Below are positions 24,302 through 64,000 of a stretch of DNA of 64,000 nt, piece after piece. Position 1 is the stretch's first letter, and every line of letters starts with the position of its first letter. Below the pieces are notes generated by a model. It was not told where the DNA came from and ran no database searches. It was given only the letters and a program-made list of their open reading frames with translations. Position numbers and translations under genes: made by a program. Source of the stretch: Sciurus carolinensis (Eukaryota; Chordata; Mammalia; Rodentia; Sciuridae); NCBI RefSeq assembly GCF_902686445.1, contig NC_062217.1, forward strand, positions 168,328,098-168,392,097, given 5' to 3'.

Positions 24302-24534
24302 GTTGTGTCTCCGCTCCCTTCCCGCCCCCTGCCTTGCCCAAATCTCGCGTGAGTAAGGCGCAGGGCGCAAGCGGAGGAGGAGAATGTTTGTCTCTCTTAG
24401 GGTTCCGTAGGCACGAGGGGCGTCGCCTCTGGGGGTGTGTGAGGGGCGAGGCCCGGCGAGGCCCGCCCCCAGGAGCTGGCGTGAGGCCAGAAGCGCAGAG
24501 CGGATCCTGTCGAGGATTCTGAGCTGCGGCGGCG
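24298..24534. promoter_or_regulatory. Divergent IKZF5/ACADSB promoter
   Basis: The minus-strand leader of IKZF5 and the plus-strand ATG of ACADSB are separated by about 240 bp inside one CpG island. No TATA box is evident. GC-box/E2F-like text (ttcccgccccctgcc) lies at 24319-24333. Confidence 0.8.
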
Positions 24535-57357
<32,823 letters not shown>

Positions 57358-59175
57358 TGGTGCTGGGCTGGGCCCCTCCTGAACGTCGTTGATCTAACCT
57401 TCTCAACTACTGTGCCCTGTTAGGAGGGTTAGGCTCCGTGGCATTGCAGTGTTTCACTGAGGCCCCTAGTCCTGGTTTTCAGGCTTGACCTTTCCCCTTT
57501 ACAAGCACAGGGGATCATTTTTTAAAATTGGGAAGAAATGCACCCATATTTTCTCCAAAATTGATTTAAACTTCTTTATATTTTATTATCATTCTAATTT
57601 CAGAGTATACAGAAGCTTTACTCTGTCAACATTTGGAAAAATGAAGACATTGAAGTATTACTTTAAAAAGTAGTTATTTTATATTTCTTCTAGATTTTTA
57701 TATTATGGCATTAGAGAAACATTTGTTACAGTCAACAATTTTATTCAGTTCTCTATAGATTAGATTGTAAGTTGCTAAATGAGGCCAAAACTGATAAAAA
57801 TTTATTTGGAAAAAAAATCTGAAACTTCTAAATAATCAGTGAATGGGTGGAAACTAAGGGTGTAACTTTTTAGGCCTTTTAATAAAGCAATAGAATTTGT
57901 TACTTTAATTAACCAATATAAAAACTTGTTTCATGATGGTTTCAGCAGATCATTTTAAAAACTGTCTTTGCTTTAGTTTTCAACTATGAAGTTCAAATAA
58001 TCTGATTTAGCCAAAAATATTTAAAATTATAATATTCATTCTGCCTTGCACTATTTTTCAACAGTACGATTCTTTCTGTGTTTTAACTGAACACTCTTTC
58101 CTCAAACTTGATTACTGGGCTTCATGCTAAGTAGTAATTAATTCAGAAATTGGGTTTTGGTTCAGTGATTCTCAAGAGAGAGAGATGTTGCCTCTGTTAA
58201 GAAGCATATCAAAATCTCATAAGGAATGGGGATAGAAGGGAGCTGTAGAGTTTGAAAAAGCATAGCCAACTTAAAGCAATTTTATATTTGGGAAGACAAA
58301 AGTAAATCTATTGTTCTATAATACAAATGACAGGCAGACAGAGCCCAACAAAAGACATAGCTGGCCATGCCATTTCTTCAGTACTGGGGAGGCTCAGCGG
58401 AAAAAAAACCCTCCAGGGGTGGATCCTGAGTTTTCACAGGAGGACTATAGATGAGAATTTTTTTAATTCTCTGAAAAGGGGACATGGGTCAAACATGAAA
58501 AGTGTTCCAAGCCTCATGCAGTTTAACTGAAAGTAATCATTATTATTAAATGGGAAGCATTTTAGCACTTTAATGAAAGGATAATGTTTATTAAGAAAAC
58601 CTGACATTTTCAAAGTAATTTTGCTTCGCACATTCATGTTTATTGAATTGGACTAATTTCTACAATGCAAATCAGTTAAATATTCAAAGTTGTGTAAGAA
58701 TTACATTAAAATATTAGGAAGAAATAAGGACAAATTTAGAACTTGGTCCAAAGAGAGTCTGCTTTACTTTCAAGTAGGGAGATGATGGAAACCCTATCCA
58801 GTCTTTCAAAACAAAAGACAGTCATTTGATAAGAATAGGAATGGGTGAACAGCCCTGGAGGTAGGTGGAATGCCCTGGGTGACTTGGATATCTTTAATCT
58901 CTGTGATTATATGGAAGAGAGGTGGACTGTACAGATGATGGAGAAGGAGCCAACATTAGTAAACAGAATCCCACCCTCTTCCCATAGAGCTGGAAACTCG
59001 TGAAAGTACAATAAACCTCATGTTTAAATTTGCATAATCAGTGGCTGCCATATGTATCTGGACCATGAATGTATATTTAGAGTTAATAAAGTTCTAATTT
59101 GGGGTGTATACCTTGTGCGTGGTCACAGAGAATGTCATGTAATATAGAATAAATCATGTCTATATTCTAGTTAAT
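57358..59175 (+). other. ACADSB: ACADSB 3' UTR (minimum extent) with candidate poly(A) signals
   Basis: Repeat-poor A/T-rich sequence follows the stop. AATAAA hexamers lie at 57881, 59010, 59085 and 59148. The human transcript is recalled as having a 3' UTR of several kb, so the real end may be further right; which signal is used cannot be told here. Confidence 0.5.
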
Positions 59176-60779
59176 ATGTGCACCTGTCTTCTGTTAGTGG
59201 ATTATTATTTTACCAGAGAGGATGCTGCAGGTTTTCCTGTTCTTCTTTCATTATAGCTTTTCTTCTGATAACCATGACTTTGGAATCTTTAAAACTTTCT
59301 ATCTTGAGTTTGTGTCTGGTGGAGAACCAACCATTCACCTCCTGAAACCTGTTGTTACTATTTGTTAATTTGAAGATTGGGCTATTAATTTGAGCATGAG
59401 TCTCAGAAAGTAGAAAATTGTTTTACCAGATTTGGGTGGGGGAACTGGTCTTAACCCAGGTGCCAGGTTAGTATTGTTAGAGATTTCTTCTTACAACATG
59501 AAAATGAATCAGGGTCAAGAACTTTAGAATCATGGAAGGTTAAATCTAGAAAGACCTTAGAGAACCATCCAGCCAATTCCCTCATTTTTAAAGTGAAGGA
59601 TCCATAGTCTATGTTACTTTCCCAAGATCATCCAGGCACAAAGACAAGAATCCAAAAACACTATTAATACTGTCCCTGTTCAACAGATTTTGGATTTCTT
59701 CCCTGCTATTGTTTGTTGGTTTAGTTTTAGGTTTAAATAATGAAGAATGAACATTTCAAGTGTTAGAATTCATCTGTGACTCACATGTATTAATCACTTG
59801 CCAAAGGCACTGGTATTTGACATGCTTTCCTAGGCTGTAGCTGGGATCAGATACAAAGATTATTGTGTGTGATCATTTGTTCATTGTTATTCTGTGTTTT
59901 AGTAAATACACTAGTTATATCCCTGCTGGTGTATTTATGCTGAACCTTCATAAAGTGAAAGTTTTGTTTTAATGGTATTTATCAGACTGTATTCATTGTT
60001 ACAAAATCAATATTTTGTGATGAATGAAAATACAAAGCACTAAATTAACTGGAGATTTTTGCTACTTTAATAAGACAAAATCGTTTACACATTTAGATGA
60101 AGAAAATAGTGTAATCTTCCTGCAAGATAGATGGCAACACCTTTGTTTACCAAGTCAATAGCTTGCCTCTCCTGTAAACCAATTTTGTTTATTTTCAGAA
60201 AGAGGTCCTATAATGTAGACCAAGTTTAAATTCATGACACTAAAGAAATATTTGCCAGTGTCCTCTTTTTTTTTTCTTTTTTTTTCATGGCAAAGTAATC
60301 AGCTCTTGAATAGAGGTCAACTCTTGAGCACATCATCACAATACAGATATTATCTGGTTGATATTTGCCTATGTCTTACAGTATTACTATTACTTTTGGA
60401 AACTATATTATTGTACTTTTTACTCAGTAATACTCTAAGTCTAAAGCCATGGGAGATTTCAGTTTATCTGATCCCCATTATTTTCTACATTATTTTAGAA
60501 ATCTAGATGCCAGTTCCTTCTTTTCCTTTTGTCATTCAGCAACATTTGGGTGATTATATCTGAGGTATGCTGGGCTCCGAGCTACCATTGCAGAATGAGT
60601 AAGAACAGCTCCTTGTTTAAATGTGTGCCCACCTCAGTGCCTTTTTTCTGTTTTCATTGGTGTATCCTCACAAAAAGATGGAGTAGGAAACTCCCGAGGT
60701 CAACACTGTGCAGAAGTACTCTCTCCGACCTGTTAGAATGACAGTGAGCGCTAACAGCTCTTAGGCTTCCCATGTGCCT

Positions 60780-60945
60780 GTGCCACTGTCATACTTCACA
60801 GTTGTCACATATGAACTTGAAACAGCCTGTGAGACAGATGCTCTCATATCCCAGGAGACTGGGGCATAGAGAAGTTAAGATGCTTATTGGTACATGGCTG
60901 AGAAAGTATGGAAAAATGGAACTACAGAAGTGCCAAGGTGCCATC
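60780..60945 (+). repeat. MIR SINE
   Basis: cagcctgtgagacagatgct, catatcccaggagactgggg, catagagaagttaagatgct. Confidence 0.6.
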
Positions 60946-60986
60946 TCCTCCAGAGTTTCATCTGCAACTTGCTATATGCCATAAGT

Positions 60987-61226
60987 GACTTTTTTTTTTT
61001 TTTTTTTTCTTTTTGGTACCAGGGATTGAAACTGGGGCTCTCTATCACTGAGCTAAGAAACTAAGTTCCCAGTCCTTTTTATTTTCTAATTTTTAAAAAT
61101 TTGAGACAAAGTCTTGCTGAGTTGCTTAGGGCCTCACTAAGTTAATGAGGCTGCCTTTGAACTTGTGGTCTTCCTGCCTCAACCTCCTGAGCACTGGGAT
61201 TACAGGCATGCACCATGGAGCCCAGC
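60987..61226 (-). mobile_element. B1-dID composite SINE, antisense
   Basis: Long T tail, ggtaccagggattgaaactg, atcactgagctaag, gagacaaagtcttgctgagt, gggattacaggcatgcacca. Confidence 0.92.
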
Positions 61227-61428
61227 CACAGGTGACTCTTGGTATGAAAAACTTTTTAAGAAAATAATAACTAAAAGCTACCCTGCTATCTGAAGAATGA
61301 CAAGAGAACCTGATAAAAATCTGAGTGGTGACTGCAGTTTATTTAAATTACAGGTATTTGTTACAGATAGCTCCTAATATAAAGAAAAAAACCTAATGAC
61401 ATTTTAAAAAAAAAGAAAAGAAAAAAAT

Positions 61429-61580
61429 GTCAGGCACAGGGACACTTGCCTATAATCCCATTTACTCAGGAGTTTAAGACCAACCTGAACAACTTAGTGA
61501 GACCTTGTCTTAAAAAAAGGGCAGGGGGTGTGACTCAGTGGTAAAGCACCCCCCAGGTTCAAGCCTCAGTACAAAAGTAA
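61429..61580 (+). mobile_element. B1-dID composite SINE, sense, shortened
   Basis: gtcaggcacagggacacttg, gagtttaagaccaacctgaa, gggcagggggtgtgactcag, caggttcaagcctcagtaca. Confidence 0.85.
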
Positions 61581-61599
61581 GAAAGAAGAAATCATGGTA

Positions 61600-62240
61600 A
61601 GATAAAACAAGATATGATGGGAGTTTAGCCACACATTGGGGTATTTATTTGTGCAATGGGTTCAGACTACCTATTAAAAATAAAAGATGTTCAGATGAGC
61701 AAAAGAAAAAATTAAGTCCCAGCTACATAAAGCTAGAGACACCTAGAACAAAACATCACAGTAAGGTTGAAATAAAGGGTTAGAAAGACTAGACAAGTCC
61801 GCAAAAATGAAAGCTGGAGTAGCAATGTTAATACCTAACAAAACTGAATTAAAGACAAAAATAATCTTAAAGGATATCTCATAAAAAGAAAGAATTCACC
61901 AAGAAGGTCCAATAGTCATGAACTTTATGTCCCTAATCCCTAACAACATAACTGGGAACTATATAGAGCAAAACAAATAGAAATACAATGAAAAAAATTG
62001 ACAAAGCCATAATCATAGGTACTGACTTAGAAACCTACAAGTTAAATAGGAGGTGAGAACAGGTGTAGAGGATTTGGGTAGCGTAAGTAAAGAGGTTGCT
62101 ATACGGAGAATGCTTTTGTTTCTTTTCTAATGCAAATGAAAGGTCACTAGAATTTTGACTTCAAGGAAATCTCCATAAATTCCAAAAAGACACAATTTAA
62201 GGACAGCATCACTATGCACAATGATAAGCAAATAAACAAG
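61600..62240 (+). mobile_element. L1-derived fragment, old
   Basis: ctggagtagcaatgttaata, cacaaaaata-type text, gaattcaccaagaaggtcca and a 'tacaatgaaaaaaattgaca' block read like an L1M body. No intact frame. Confidence 0.55.
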
Positions 62241-62411
62241 AAGATAGGATATTAAAAAGCTAACCATGACTTTAATTAACCTGGATTAATTTAAAATAAA
62301 AATGTAAAGTATAGATTGTCAACCAGAGCATGACAAGCTCTGCTATCCCATTCAGGGATGCTGGGAGGACGTGTAGGAAAATATGTCAGGGACATCGGGG
62401 CAGCTTTGATA

Positions 62412-62731
62412 CAGGCTGGGTATCCCTTGCCCAATGCTTGGAACCAAAAGAGTTTTGGATTTCAGGGTTGTTTTTTATAAATTTTTTTCAAATATACTTA
62501 TGTATACATAATGAGATATAATGGAAGAGGGGCCCAAATCTAAACAATTCATTTATGTTTCATTATGCACATATCCTGAAGGTAATTTAACAAAATATTT
62601 TTAGCGTGTCTACATTGACTACAACCTGTCATGTGAGGTCATGTGTGGAATTTTCCTCTTATGATGTCATATTTGTGCTCAAAAAGTTTTGGGTTTTGTA
62701 GCATTTCAGATTTTCAGATTAGGGATGCCTG
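62412..62731 (+). mobile_element. Non-autonomous DNA transposon (Tigger-like), second copy
   Basis: Left end caggctgggtatcccttgcc, right end cagattagggatgcctg, which are inverted repeats. Body shared with 50936-51257: cataatgagatataatggaa, tcatttatgtttcattatgc, cctgaaggtaatttaacaaa. Confidence 0.7.
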
Positions 62732-62772
62732 TTGTGAAAAATTAGAAATGACTAAATATAAGAATAAAATGA

Positions 62773-62910
62773 GGGACTGGGGTTGTAGCTCAGCGGTAGA
62801 GCTCTTGCCTAGCACATGTGAAACCCTGGGTTCAATCCTCAGCACCACATAAAAATAAATAAAATAAAGGTATTGTGTTCATCTACAAATGAAAAAGGAT
62901 ATTTTAAAAA
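62773..62910 (+). mobile_element. ID SINE with long A/T tail, sense
   Basis: gggactggggttgtagctca, A box tagctcagcgg, B box ggttcaatcct, then the tail cataaaaataaataaaataa. Flanking agaataaaatga (62761) and agaataaatga (62911) look like the target-site duplication. Confidence 0.93.
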
Positions 62911-63831
62911 AGAATAAATGAATAAAACATGGAAATACACATTGTATATTCTTTTTAGCAGTTTAAAAGAATAAGATCCATGTATGGAGATGAAATCATC
63001 AGCAAGTCATATTGTTTAGGAAAATAATGAACCAACCGGTATTTGAACAAAGCTGTTTTTATTTCTGTATGTATAAGCATGTATATACAAATTCTTTGGA
63101 AAATAATGTTGCCATGCTAATAATAACTGCACTTGATTTGGGGGCCTGTGCTAGGACTAGGAGTATCATCTACACTATTGGTATTATCTATTTGAATTTT
63201 AATAATGGAAATGTATTCTTATATTACTGTGTAATTGGGAATAAATGAACAGTTACCTATAGGGTCACTGAGATTTTTTACTTCCATTCCTTGTTTTTAA
63301 CTGATCCTTCTGCTTCTCTCAAATAGCCACAGCCAAGGAAGGAGTACCTTCAGCCTCCTAGGAAACATGATGGGCACAGAAGGAGGGGAAAGGACAGAAA
63401 ATGTAATCCCCGATGGGATGGTCCCACGTCTGTAGGTAACAACTCTGTCCAGGTTCAACTGCTTGTCCTGTGTGCAAGCGATGTGTGTCCTACCGTGCTT
63501 CCCAGGGCCTCCCAGAGTGGGCTTGCATTCAGGCACCCACTCGGCCATCAGCACTCTCCTGGGGCTGAGTCGCATTCTCAATTAGCTGTGCTTTAGAAGA
63601 GCTTTGAGGGTCTGAGGAGGGCAGACTGAAGCATAGCCTTCTGAGTTATCTGTTGGTAACACTGTTGGTACAGTGTTATTCTCAGACCTGCCCTGGCAGG
63701 ATATGCAGCAGGCTTTGGAAACTTATGTCTCAAGTGCAAAAGATTAGGGTAGGAGATCTGGGAGTCTCACGGGGTTACTAAAGGTGGAATGGCCACTTCC
63801 TGGGCCTTCTGCATCCAAATGACCAGGTTGC

Positions 63832-63834
<3 letters not shown>

Positions 63835-63863
<29 letters not shown>
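63835..63863 (+). repeat. Poly(A) tract, 29 nt
   Basis: An uninterrupted A run without a recognisable SINE body upstream. Confidence 0.95.
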
Positions 63864-63866
<3 letters not shown>

Positions 63867-64000
63867 CACTTTTGGATTTAGGAGTCCCAGGGTTGGATCT
63901 GGGGGTCCTGAGACTCAGCCTGTTCAAGAATCCCCCAAGGATCCTCATCACACTCTAAAGCTTGAGTAGGGTACTCAAGTGACTCCAGCCCTAAGTCCAC

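Larger units (their letters stand above)
24199..24310 (-). other. IKZF5: IKZF5 non-coding first exon (5' limit estimated)
   Basis: A strong minus-strand donor (caagag then gtaagaag) ends this exon at 24199, inside the CpG island. It is the only convincing minus-strand donor I found near the island, and its orientation fits an IKZF5 leader. The transcription start is not visible; a YY1-like motif at 24288-24301 suggests it lies close by. Confidence 0.6.
59176..64000. other. Downstream intergenic region, no gene recognised
   Basis: Beyond the likely ACADSB 3' UTR there are SINEs, an L1 fragment, a DNA transposon and unassigned sequence. The last 700 bp are somewhat richer in G and C but show no convincing exon. 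In human the next genes are HMX3 and HMX2; nothing like a homeobox is visible before the window ends. Confidence 0.55.

Overview
The window is vertebrate nuclear DNA from a mammal, most likely a rodent of the squirrel family (Sciuridae: squirrel, marmot or ground squirrel). Three spliced genes can be rebuilt exon by exon. The interspersed repeats are dominated by B1-dID composite SINEs and tRNA-Ala-derived ID SINEs with a long A/T-rich tail, a mix I associate with sciurids. Older mammalian repeats (MIR, L2, MLT1, MER2, MER5A, L1M) fill much of the rest. The gene order PSTK > IKZF5 < ACADSB > matches the human chromosome 10q26.13 segment.

Layout. (1) 1-7926: PSTK, plus strand, without its first exon, which lies left of the window. 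Five in-frame exons end at a stop at 7924-7926. PSTK makes phosphoseryl-tRNA(Sec), the intermediate for selenocysteine. (2) 7927-11473: a compact A/T-rich, nearly repeat-free stretch, best read as the short PSTK 3' end followed by the long 3' UTR of the convergent IKZF5. (3) 11474-24300: IKZF5 (Pegasus), minus strand, a 419-residue Ikaros-family zinc-finger protein from three coding exons plus a non-coding first exon inside a CpG island. (4) About 23700-25260: the CpG island with a divergent IKZF5/ACADSB promoter; the two leading ATGs are only about 240 bp apart. (5) 24535-57357: ACADSB, plus strand, eleven exons giving a 431-residue mitochondrial short/branched-chain acyl-CoA dehydrogenase (isoleucine catabolism). 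Intron 1 is about 14 kb. (6) 57358-64000: the ACADSB 3' UTR, then repeat-rich intergenic DNA with no gene I recognise.

The genes are unrelated in pathway. They are linked by architecture: PSTK and IKZF5 are tail to tail, IKZF5 and ACADSB head to head. I saw no new multi-gene system. The observations most worth checking are an exon-2-like relic in ACADSB intron 3, a 34-codon upstream ORF in the IKZF5 leader that starts inside a YY1-type motif and ends just after a splice junction, a MaLR-type element with both LTRs, a perfect 14-bp-stem palindrome in ACADSB intron 1, and the repeat-poor PSTK/IKZF5 3' interval.

Comparisons with human genes come from memory of those proteins. Exon borders come from reading GT/AG sites and checking that the frame closes. 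Repeat family names are by eye, without a library search.
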